From Christensenella sp. UBA1260 (GTDB lineage Bacteria > Bacillota > Clostridia > Christensenellales > CAG-917), in assembly GCA_002308155.1 (NCBI GenBank), contig DBVQ01000035.1:6131-13204 (forward strand): a DNA stretch of 7,074 nt. Direction: 5' to 3'. Below are positions 1-5,733 of the stretch, one piece after another (the stretch's first letter is position 1; each line of letters starts with the position of its first letter). Under the pieces are notes generated by a model. That model did no database searches and was not told the DNA's origin. It saw nothing but the letters and a program-made list of their open reading frames with translations. Position numbers and translations under genes: made by a program.

Positions 1-780
1 GTACGTTGTTTTGATGATGAAAACATCACTCACGTGGATGGAAGTGTAAATCCGGCGCGCGACATTGAAACCATAAACCTTGAGCTCATATTTGCCGACC
101 TTGAAACGCTTGAGCGCCGTATGGCAAAAGCCGTCACCATGCTCAAAGCGGACAAAAAATATCAAGAGGACGTTGACCGCTTGACGATTATGCAAAAATG
201 GCTCGAGGATGGCAAGGCTCTCCGCGCTCTTGACGTGGATGAGGACTTCAAAAAGTTCATTGACGAGCAATTCCTTCTCACATCCAAGCCTGTCGTCTAT
301 GTTGCAAACACCGACGAAGCAGGCATAAACGGCAACGATTATTCCAAAGAGGTTGAACGCATCGCAAAAGCCGAGGGCGCAAAGGCAATTGTGCTCTGCG
401 CAAAGCTTGAAGAGGATTTAACCGAGCTTGAAGACGACGAACGTGAGATGTTTATGGCAGAATATGGCCTCACCGAGAGCGGTCTTGACCGTCTTGTCAA
501 AACAAGCTATGACCTCTTGGGACTCATAAGCTATTTGACCGCCGGCGAAAAGGAAACCCGCGCATGGACAATCAAAAAGGGCACAAAAGCTCCGGAGGCC
601 GCAGGCAAAATTCACAGCGACTTTGAGCGTGGCTTCATTCGCGCGGAAATCGTGGACTATGCAACTCTCCTTGAGTGCGGCTCTTTCAACGTAGCAAAAG
701 AAAAGGGCAAAGTCCGTAGTGAGGGCAAGGACTACGTCATGCAAGACAATGACGTGGTGTTATTTAGAATAAATGTCTGA
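1..780 (+). CDS. ychF: Ribosome-associated ATPase YchF (OLA1 family), C-terminal part
   Basis: This is the 3' part (259 codons plus TGA) of the Obg-related P-loop protein YchF. It is open at the left edge, so the P-loop and switch motifs lie outside the window. The visible part opens with VRCFDDENITHVDGSVNP, a well-conserved YchF stretch. A charged alpha-helical/coiled-coil segment follows, then KPVVYVANTDE, in which N103-E106 of the fragment (NTDE) is the NxxE variant of the G4 motif. That variant is what makes YchF prefer ATP over GTP, where ordinary GTPases have NKxD. The last 75 or so residues, from TAGEKETRAWTI to DVVLFRINV, form the TGS domain with the typical GFIRAE signature. Family members bind ribosomes and act in translation or stress control, but the exact role is unsettled. 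The stop is followed within 5 bp by the palindromic element at 785-909. No truncation or frameshift is seen in the visible part. Confidence 0.96.
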   Translation, partial: VRCFDDENITHVDGSVNPARDIETINLELIFADLETLERRMAKAVTMLKADKKYQEDVDRLTIMQKWLEDGKALRALDVDEDFKKFIDEQFLLTSKPVVYVANTDEAGINGNDYSKEVERIAKAEGAKAIVLCAKLEEDLTELEDDEREMFMAEYGLTESGLDRLVKTSYDLLGLISYLTAGEKETRAWTIKKGTKAPEAAGKIHSDFERGFIRAEIVDYATLLECGSFNVAKEKGKVRSEGKDYVMQDNDVVLFRINV

Positions 781-784
781 GCGT

Positions 785-909
785 AAAAACCGCACAGGAT
801 TGCGCCTAACTTTGTCAGATTTACGTGCACTCGGCGTCATGTACGCCTAGTACATTGGGCGCCTCGTGTGCGCATCTTCCGCGTTATCCATCAATCCTGA
901 GCGGTTTTT
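785..909. repeat. 125-bp long imperfect palindrome (possible MITE-like element or structured RNA)
   Basis: The ends are an 18-bp inverted repeat, AAAAACCGCACAGGATTG at 785-802 against CAATCCTGAGCGGTTTTT at 892-909, with 17 of 18 positions pairing. The centre is a perfect 6-bp hairpin, ATGTAC at 839-844 and GTACAT at 850-855, with loop GCCTA. Both have the same symmetry centre, base 847. Further pairing helices lie between them in register: 807-810/883-886, 817-820/874-877, 824-830/866-872 (two G-U pairs) and 833-837/859-863 (one G-U). The whole segment can therefore fold into one long interrupted hairpin. No ORF is seen in it, and no obvious target-site duplication flanks it. The final T run gives it terminator-like character after ychF. 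It could be a dispersed palindromic repeat, a small non-autonomous mobile element, or a transcribed structure in the ychF-argS spacer. Confidence 0.8.
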
Positions 910-938
910 GAGATAATGCAAGTTCGAAGACGGAACGA

Positions 939-953
939 CTCCGCAAGGCGGAG
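939..953 (+). other. Small GC hairpin upstream of argS
   Basis: CTCCGC (939-944) and GCGGAG (948-953) form an exact 6-bp inverted repeat around the 3-nt loop AAG. No T run follows, so it is not an intrinsic terminator. Its right arm contains a GGAG that lies 9 nt before an in-frame GTG at 963. If that GTG were used, the hairpin would hide its ribosome-binding site. I prefer the ATG at 1014 for argS, so the hairpin more likely lies in the leader. Any regulatory role is inference. Confidence 0.45.
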
Positions 954-1013
954 CAGGAAAGGGTGTTGCATTTAGGGTTAAACGACGATAACAAGAATAG
1001 GAAAATACAGTTT

Positions 1014-2699
1014 ATGTACGAACAACAATTATCAAAAGCATTAGCCGTTGAGGGGCTAAGTCAAGAAGAGGTGCTTTTGGCACTGGAAACACCAAAGGAC
1101 TCCAAACTCGGGGACATTTCTTTGCCGTGCTTCAAGTTTGCCAAGACTTTGCGCCAAGCTCCGCCTATGATTGCGGCAAAACTCTTGCCGTATGTTGAAA
1201 AACTCGACTTTGTTGACAAAGTGGAAGTCGTTGGGGGATATCTCAACATCTTCTATTCAAGAAGGCACATTGTCGGCGGATTGAAGGCGTATGCAGTGGA
1301 CAACGAGGTCGTTGGCACAAGCAAAGAGGGGGCAGGCAAGACAATCTGCCTTGACTACAGCTCTGTCAATATTGCAAAACCTTTCCACATCGGGCATCTC
1401 TCCACAACCGTCATCGGCGGCGCGCTCTATCGTATTTTCAAACACCTCGGCTACAACGTAGTCGGCATCAACCACTTGGGCGACTGGGGCACGCAATTTG
1501 GAAAGCTCATTGTCGCAACAAGAAAATGGTCCTCGCTTGAAGAGGTCGCGAACAACGATGAATACTTTTTGACGTCTCTCTACGTGCGCTATCACAAAGA
1601 AGCGGAAGAGCATCCCGAGATGGATGACGAAGCGCGTGCGTGGTTCAAGCGCATCGAGGATGGCGAGAAGGAAGCAAATGCCTATTTTGACGTCTTCAAA
1701 GAAGTGACGATGAAAGCAGTCAGCACAATTTACGACCGTCTCAAAATCAAGTTTGACAGCTATGCCGGCGAGAGTTTTTACAACGACAAAATGGAGCCTT
1801 GCCTTGACATTCTTCGCGAGAAGAAATTGCTTGTTGAGAGCGACGGCGCACAGGTTGTAAATCTTGATGAATACGGCATGCCGCCATGCCTTCTTGTCAA
1901 GGCGGACGGCGCGACTTTGTATGCCACTCGCGATATCGCTGCGGCGTACTACAGAAAGCAAACTTATGATTTCTACAAATGTTTGTATGTGGTCGCATAT
2001 CAGCAGAATCTGCACTTTAAACAACTATTTCAGGTGCTTAAACTCATGGATTTTGCAGGAAAGGACGATATGGAGCACGTGGCATACGGCATGGTTTCAA
2101 TGGAAGACGGTGCAATGTCCACAAGGAGCGGTCGTGTCGTTTGGCTCAAAGACGTGCTTGACAAAGCCGTTGAAAAAGCAGAAAAAATCATTGAAGAAAA
2201 GAACCCAAACATCAAGGACAAAAAGCAGATTGCAGAGAGCGTCGGCGTGGGCGCCGTCATCTTCTCCGCGCTTTGGAACAACCGCATAAAAGACATCGTT
2301 TTCTCCTTTGACAAGGTGCTCAATTTTGATGGCGAAACAAGCCCATACGTTCAATACACTTATGCCCGTTGTCTGTCCGCACTCCGCAAGGGCGGAGATA
2401 TAGATTTTGCTGCTGTTGACTATTCGGCAATCGCAAGCGACGAGGCATACGAAGTCGCAAAGAGCGTGCTCTCGTTTGGCGACAGCGTGGAACAAGCGGC
2501 AAAACTCAGAGAGCCATGCATGGTGTCTCGCCATATCGTTGACCTTGCAGAGAAGTTCAATCGTTTTTACATTGACCACCGCATCGTTGTTGACGATGCA
2601 GGCACACGCAACGCGCGTCTACTTTTGACGCAAGCAGTTGCCAATACGCTCAAAACAGGTTTGTCCTTGCTTGGCATTGACGCTCCAAACGAAATGTAA
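1014..2699 (+). CDS. argS: Arginine--tRNA ligase (ArgRS)
   Basis: This class I aminoacyl-tRNA synthetase charges tRNA-Arg with arginine in the cytoplasm. It has 561 residues, the usual size. The N-terminal Add1 domain contains PKDSKLGDISLPCFKFAKTLR. The Rossmann catalytic core has NIAKPFHIGH, with HIGH at residues 125-128 and Lys122 just upstream. The KMSKS-loop equivalent is GAMSTRSG, with AMSTR at 367-371, so both canonical lysines are absent. The C-terminal DALR anticodon-binding domain starts around YVQYTYARCLSAL and ends with the typical LLGIDAP. I chose ATG 1014 because homologous sequence begins there and an AGGA lies 11 nt upstream (999-1002). An in-frame GTG at 963 would add 17 residues of no recognisable similarity. 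No convincing promoter or T-box is seen upstream, so expression by read-through from ychF or from an unrecognised promoter is possible. A strong terminator follows, so argS is separate from the rpmH operon. Confidence 0.98.
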   Translation: MYEQQLSKALAVEGLSQEEVLLALETPKDSKLGDISLPCFKFAKTLRQAPPMIAAKLLPYVEKLDFVDKVEVVGGYLNIFYSRRHIVGGLKAYAVDNEVVGTSKEGAGKTICLDYSSVNIAKPFHIGHLSTTVIGGALYRIFKHLGYNVVGINHLGDWGTQFGKLIVATRKWSSLEEVANNDEYFLTSLYVRYHKEAEEHPEMDDEARAWFKRIEDGEKEANAYFDVFKEVTMKAVSTIYDRLKIKFDSYAGESFYNDKMEPCLDILREKKLLVESDGAQVVNLDEYGMPPCLLVKADGATLYATRDIAAAYYRKQTYDFYKCLYVVAYQQNLHFKQLFQVLKLMDFAGKDDMEHVAYGMVSMEDGAMSTRSGRVVWLKDVLDKAVEKAEKIIEEKNPNIKDKKQIAESVGVGAVIFSALWNNRIKDIVFSFDKVLNFDGETSPYVQYTYARCLSALRKGGDIDFAAVDYSAIASDEAYEVAKSVLSFGDSVEQAAKLREPCMVSRHIVDLAEKFNRFYIDHRIVVDDAGTRNARLLLTQAVANTLKTGLSLLGIDAPNEM

Positions 2700-2722
2700 G
2701 GCATTTTAATGATTATGCAATG

Positions 2723-2755
2723 AAGGCGTTTCCTTTTAGGAAGCGCCTTTTATAT
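2723..2755 (+). terminator. Intrinsic terminator after argS
   Basis: AAGGCGTTTCC (2723-2733) pairs with GGAAGCGCCTT (2739-2749) around the loop TTTTA. This gives an 11-bp stem with one G-U pair, followed by a T-rich run. It lies 23 bp after the argS stop and separates argS from the rpmH promoter. Confidence 0.92.
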
Positions 2756-2782
2756 TATTATAATATTTTCGCCGCCTGCGAT

Positions 2783-2849
2783 AGTCAAGAGGAACAACCT
2801 GCGCCGTTTTGCTTGACACGGGTGCAATATTTTTCTATAATAGTCAAGC
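2783..2849. promoter_or_regulatory. GTCAAG repeats around the rpmH promoter (possible operator)
   Basis: GTCAAG occurs at 2783-2788, inverted as CTTGAC at 2812-2817 overlapping the -35 box, and again at 2843-2848 at the expected transcription start. The last two extend to a perfect 7-bp inverted repeat (GCTTGAC 2811-2817, GTCAAGC 2843-2849). The first and last share the 9-mer ATAGTCAAG. The spacing is about 29 and 31 bp, close to three helical turns. This could be a binding-site array for a regulator, but no regulator is identified and the -35 box itself forces part of the match. Confidence 0.35.
2813..2841 (+). promoter_or_regulatory. Sigma-A promoter of the rpmH operon
   Basis: A perfect -35 box TTGACA (2813-2818) and a perfect -10 box TATAAT (2836-2841) are separated by the ideal 17 bp. 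Transcription should start near 2848, giving an rpmH leader of about 50 nt. Such a full-consensus promoter fits a highly expressed ribosomal-protein operon. It probably serves all genes from rpmH to mnmE, because no other convincing promoter is seen downstream. Confidence 0.9.
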
Positions 2850-2886
2850 ATAATTATATTATTATAGTAAAATATGTCTATTAGAC

Positions 2887-2893
2887 GGAGGAA
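2887..2893 (+). promoter_or_regulatory. Ribosome-binding site of rpmH
   Basis: GGAGGAA lies 8 nt (counted from GGAGG) before the ATG at 2900. It is a strong Shine-Dalgarno sequence and fixes the start of this short gene. Confidence 0.88.
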
Positions 2894-2899
2894 TAAGAA

Positions 2900-3034
2900 A
2901 TGAAACAAACCTACCAACCAAAGAAAAGACAAAGAAACAAAGTTCACGGATTCCGTGAGAGAATGAGTTCTAAATCCGGCAGAAACGTTTTGAAGCGTCG
3001 TCGCAACAGAGGTCGCAAGCGCATCTCTGCCTAA
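2900..3034 (+). CDS. rpmH: Large ribosomal subunit protein bL34
   Basis: This 44-residue, very basic protein is a component of the 50S ribosomal subunit. It starts [20 protein letters not shown] and continues with [20 protein letters not shown], the full bL34 signature (the KRxxxHGFxxRM segment, then the Arg/Lys-rich helix). The family is normally 44-47 residues, so it is complete. It has a strong GGAGG site and is the first gene after the consensus promoter. The rnpA start lies 6 bp after its TAA, the classical rpmH-rnpA pairing that couples ribosome and tRNA-processing output. Confidence 0.98.
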   Translation: MKQTYQPKKRQRNKVHGFRERMSSKSGRNVLKRRRNRGRKRISA

Positions 3035-3040
3035 GCCATT

Positions 3041-3385
3041 ATGCAAAAGCAAGACAGGTTGAAAAAACGAGCGGCATTTGCCTATGTTTATCGCAAAGGC
3101 GAGAGAGCCTCTGCTCACAACCTGTTGCTTCTTAGCGCAAAATCCCGAGAGGGATTGAAAATCGGCTTGTCCGTCACAAAGAAGGTGGGCAATGCCGTCA
3201 CCCGCAACCGAGTCAAGAGGCTGCTTCGAGAGGCAATCGGCAAGATTCGTCCTCGCATTGACGAAGGGTATATGTATGTGCTAGTCGCATATCCCGAGCT
3301 TGCGACGGACAGTTTTGAAGAGGTTTGTGCCGCAGTTGAAAATGCGTTTTCAAAGGCAGGCAAACTTGTGGGGGAGGAACAATGA
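3041..3385 (+). CDS. rnpA: RNase P protein component
   Basis: This 114-residue basic protein is the protein subunit of RNase P, which with the catalytic RNA removes 5' leaders from precursor tRNAs. The family layout is clear: an N-terminal RLKKRAAFAYVYRKG (the usual R(L/I)kkxxdFxxvyxkG), a central LSVTKKVGNAVTRNRVKRLLRE containing the RNR motif (Arg55-Asn56-Arg57) of the conserved left-handed crossover helix, and a basic patch around residues 47-63. Its length matches Gram-positive homologues (about 115). It starts 6 bp after rpmH with no clear Shine-Dalgarno sequence, so translation probably depends on coupling to rpmH. Its TGA overlaps the yidD ATG in an ATGA junction. Confidence 0.97.
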   Translation: MQKQDRLKKRAAFAYVYRKGERASAHNLLLLSAKSREGLKIGLSVTKKVGNAVTRNRVKRLLREAIGKIRPRIDEGYMYVLVAYPELATDSFEEVCAAVENAFSKAGKLVGEEQ

Positions 3386-3627
3386 TAAAGAGGCTTTTGA
3401 TGTCCTTGCTCCTTGTTTACAAGCGTACGTTGTCGAGGATATTCGGCAATCATTGCGCCTACACCCCAACTTGCTCGATGTACTCATACGACGCAATCAA
3501 AAAACATGGCGCTTTGAAAGGGATATTTATGACGATAGAGAGGCTTCTTCGTTGCAATCCCTTTGTGAAAGGCGGTTTTGATCCGGTTCCGGAAAATTAT
3601 AGAGGAAAAATCAAATGGCTTATATGA
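3382..3627 (+). CDS. yidD: Membrane protein insertion efficiency factor YidD
   Basis: This 81-residue protein of the YidD family is thought to associate peripherally with the inner face of the membrane and help YidC-dependent insertion. The diagnostic motifs are present: an N-terminal amphipathic or hydrophobic helix (MIKRLLMSLLLVYKR), then HCAYTPTCSMYSYDAIKKHGALKG, then RLLRCNPFVKGGFDPVP. The three conserved cysteines at residues 25, 31 and 58 are all there. The start overlaps the rnpA stop (ATGA) and has a very good GGAGG 4 nt upstream (3373-3377). The 3' end overlaps the yidC start by 13 bp, so the three genes are translationally coupled. Confidence 0.96.
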   Translation: MIKRLLMSLLLVYKRTLSRIFGNHCAYTPTCSMYSYDAIKKHGALKGIFMTIERLLRCNPFVKGGFDPVPENYRGKIKWLI

Positions 3628-4850
3628 ACCCTATTCGCAAAAGAATATGGCGCATTTATCTTGTAGCGGCACTGCTCATTGTGTGCTGCTGTTTGCTTGT
3701 GGCGTGCAACAACGACACTTCGTACAACGTTTCGGGCGATGTTTCCGAGCCAACGCATTTCATGGCAAAGCTCATGTACAAACTTGGCGAAACCGACGGC
3801 CTCAAAAATGCAAGTTTCGGCTGGACGGTTGTTGTGTTCACCATTATTTTGCGTCTCATCCTTTCGCCGCTTGATATTTGGCAAAAGTTGATTGCAAGAA
3901 AGAACTCCAAAGCAATGGAGCGTATGAGACCGCAACTTGAAGCACTCAACGAAAAGTATGGAGATGACAAGCAAAGATTGCAACAAGAGCAAATGGCGCT
4001 CTACAAAAAAGAGCATTATTCAATGCTCGGCATGTGCTTGCCGACAATAATCACGTTTGTCGTCTTCTTTGTCGTGTTTGCGGGATTCAGACAAATGGTC
4101 GGCTATCAATATGCCAAGGATTACAAGACAAGCGCAGAGGCTTTCAACACCGTGGTCGCACAAGAGATTGACGCCTATGGTTATGGCGACAGAAACGGCG
4201 ACGGCATCAAGGATCTTGCAGACATTGATCCAACCGATGCAGATGTAGTGAAAATCAAGACTCGCATTATTGACAAAGCACAGAGCGCAGTGCTTGAAAC
4301 ATATCGCTCAGAAGAGCAAACAAACATAAGAGGCTGGCTGTGGATAAAGAACATCTTTGTCTCAGACAACTGGTCGCAAGAAGTTCCGGACTATGCAAAG
4401 ATCACGGGTCAATCCGGTTTTGCAACATCCAGACTTTCGGGTATTGAAAAATCCGAATACGAGCTTGTCATGGGCAAGGTGCTCGGCACGGGCGGCTATG
4501 GCAAGGAAGGCAAGTGGAACGGACTTCTCATTTTGCCGGCACTCTCATTGCTTCTCAGCTTCTTGTCCACATTCCTTCTCAACAAGTCGCAGGCTCAACC
4601 GCCGCAACCTGTTCAAAAGGATGCAAACGGACAAGCTCAACCAAACCAAGCCAATTCAATGAAAATGATGCAATGGATTATGCCTATCATGATGGGCGTC
4701 TTCTCATTGCTGTATTCCGGCGCATTTGCGCTATATATGTTCACAAGTTCGGCGGCGGCAATTCTCTTCCAACTCACTTTCAACCTCATTGCGAAGTTGG
4801 TGGATATGTCAAGAGAGAGAAAAGTCCCGTCCAACGTTGCAAAGAGATAG
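3615..4850 (+). CDS. yidC: Membrane protein insertase YidC (lipoprotein, with enlarged extracytoplasmic loop)
   Basis: This insertase of the YidC/Oxa1/SpoIIIJ family places membrane proteins into the cytoplasmic membrane. It has 411 residues, against about 260 in many Gram-positive homologues. Residues 11-31 form a lipoprotein signal peptide ending in the lipobox LVAC with Cys31, preceded by an odd Cys24-Cys26 run. Conserved membrane segments are near 70-88 (with Arg80, the hydrophilic-groove arginine), 141-161, 303-322, 350-367 and 369-392. The cytoplasmic charged hairpin spans about 90-137. The excess length sits mostly between the second and third conserved segments (about residues 163-300), predicted to be outside the cell. 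That part contains DRNGDGIKDLAD (192-203), an EF-hand/dockerin-like loop. GWLWIKNIF (240-248) matches the conserved LW motif usually found just before the third segment. GAGG lies 9 nt before ATG 3615. A second ATG at 3624 forms ATGA with the yidD stop and is the alternative start. Confidence 0.96.
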   Translation: MAYMNPIRKRIWRIYLVAALLIVCCCLLVACNNDTSYNVSGDVSEPTHFMAKLMYKLGETDGLKNASFGWTVVVFTIILRLILSPLDIWQKLIARKNSKAMERMRPQLEALNEKYGDDKQRLQQEQMALYKKEHYSMLGMCLPTIITFVVFFVVFAGFRQMVGYQYAKDYKTSAEAFNTVVAQEIDAYGYGDRNGDGIKDLADIDPTDADVVKIKTRIIDKAQSAVLETYRSEEQTNIRGWLWIKNIFVSDNWSQEVPDYAKITGQSGFATSRLSGIEKSEYELVMGKVLGTGGYGKEGKWNGLLILPALSLLLSFLSTFLLNKSQAQPPQPVQKDANGQAQPNQANSMKMMQWIMPIMMGVFSLLYSGAFALYMFTSSAAAILFQLTFNLIAKLVDMSRERKVPSNVAKR

Positions 4851-4857
4851 GAGTTTT

Positions 4858-5730
4858 ATGGAAAAGTTTATAGAAACCGAAGCGTCCTCAGTTGACCTCG
4901 CGGTCGAAAAGGCGCTTGTGGAACTAAACACAACAAGAGACAAGGTCGAAGTTGAAGTGCTTGAAAAGGGCGGGCTCTTTTCAAAGGCAAAAGTGAAAGT
5001 CTCTTTGAAAGATAATGTTGCAGACAAACTCGGAGAGTTTTTGAACGGCACACTTGAGCGTATGGGGCTCGTCTCCCGCGCAAAGATTGCAGAGGAAAAC
5101 GGCACAATCTACGCAACAATCTCCGGCGACGACAGCGGTGTTGCAATCGGCTATCGCGGAGAGGCGCTTGACGCTTTTCAATATCTTGCGGCGACATTCC
5201 TCAATGAGCAAAAGGGCGAGTTCAAAAAAGTTGTGATTGACTGCGAAAACTATCGCGACAAGCGCAAAGAGACTTTGACCGCACTCGCGCTTCGCCTTGC
5301 CGAAAAGGCACACAGACTCTGCCGCAAAATCGCGCTTGAGCCAATGAATCCGTTTGAGCGTCGCATTATCCACAGTGCACTTGCTGACAGCGAACTCGCA
5401 AGCACGGAGAGCGAAGGCGAAGAGCCGTCCCGCTATATCGTCATTATTCCAAAGGGAGTTGAGCTCAAGGATAACCGCCCAATCAAGAACGGCGAGAGAG
5501 AAGAGCATCGCGGCGGAAGAAACAACAAGGGCGACAGAAGACGTGGCGACAGAAACAATCGTGACCGTCGCGACCGCAAACCGCGCGAGCGCAGAGAGGA
5601 AAACGAAGTTGAAGTTGAGGACGGCAACGTCTATCGTGGATATTTCACGGAGCATGACGACTTTGTCAAGCCTACAACTCAAGGCGGTCCGCCAAAGTTC
5701 AAGAGTTTCGGCGGAAAGAAAAGATTTTAA
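4858..5730 (+). CDS. jag: RNA-binding protein Jag/KhpB (SpoIIIJ-associated), with Arg-rich tail
   Basis: This 290-residue cytoplasmic RNA-binding protein partners YidC/SpoIIIJ genetically and is linked to cell-envelope and division control in Gram-positive bacteria. The domains are: Jag_N (about 1-50, ending in the KGGLFSKAKVKV motif), a KH-like domain (about 55-130) with the GxxG loop IGYRG at 97-101, and an R3H domain (about 133-198) containing NPFERRIIHSAL with Arg168-x3-His172, followed by SEGEEPSRYIVI. Residues 205-250 form an Arg/Asn/Asp/Glu-rich low-complexity stretch. The protein ends with a short segment containing YRGYFTEHDDF and GGPPKFKSFGGKKRF. The family is often near 200-250 residues, so the tail is long. 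Translation starts at ATG 4858 (GGAG 4 nt upstream, overlapping the yidC TAG). Longer in-frame sequence from 4726 lies inside yidC and is not used. The stop is 3 bp before mnmE. Confidence 0.96.
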   Translation: MEKFIETEASSVDLAVEKALVELNTTRDKVEVEVLEKGGLFSKAKVKVSLKDNVADKLGEFLNGTLERMGLVSRAKIAEENGTIYATISGDDSGVAIGYRGEALDAFQYLAATFLNEQKGEFKKVVIDCENYRDKRKETLTALALRLAEKAHRLCRKIALEPMNPFERRIIHSALADSELASTESEGEEPSRYIVIIPKGVELKDNRPIKNGEREEHRGGRNNKGDRRRGDRNNRDRRDRKPRERREENEVEVEDGNVYRGYFTEHDDFVKPTTQGGPPKFKSFGGKKRF

Positions 5731-5733
5731 AAT

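Larger units (their letters stand above)
2751..2866. repeat. AT-rich 12-bp direct repeat pair in the argS-rpmH spacer
   Basis: TATATTATTATA occurs exactly at 2751-2762 and again at 2855-2866, so the copies are 104 bp apart. They bracket the rpmH promoter. The first copy is joined to the tail of the argS terminator and the second lies in the rpmH leader. Both are low-complexity A/T, so chance or biased composition is a fair explanation. A structural role such as DNA bending or easy melting is only inference. Confidence 0.4.

Noticed and set aside
785..909. A tRNA or other known RNA gene in the ychF-argS spacer
   Set aside because: No cloverleaf, GTTC arm or CCA end is seen. The segment folds as a single long hairpin instead.
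910..1013. A T-box riboswitch ahead of argS
   Set aside because: The T-box signature (AGGGTGGNACCGCG type) and an antiterminator/terminator pair are not present. Only a small hairpin without a T run is seen.
1257..2024. A 255-codon open frame on the minus strand inside argS
   Set aside because: It is fully antisense to a well-conserved ArgRS, its translation shows no recognisable domain, and no ribosome site or promoter was seen. It is a codon-bias shadow.
2700..2899. A replication origin in the AT-rich spacer before rpmH
   Set aside because: No DnaA boxes (TTATCCACA or near variants) are found in the spacer, and the A/T repeats are explained by the terminator tail and the promoter leader.
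4726..4857. An in-frame 44-codon upstream extension of jag
   Set aside because: It lies inside the conserved last membrane segments of yidC, and the Jag_N domain begins exactly at ATG 4858 with a ribosome site.
4981..5682. A 233-codon open frame on the minus strand inside jag
   Set aside because: It is antisense to clear KH and R3H domains and gives a cysteine- and phenylalanine-rich product typical of antisense shadows.
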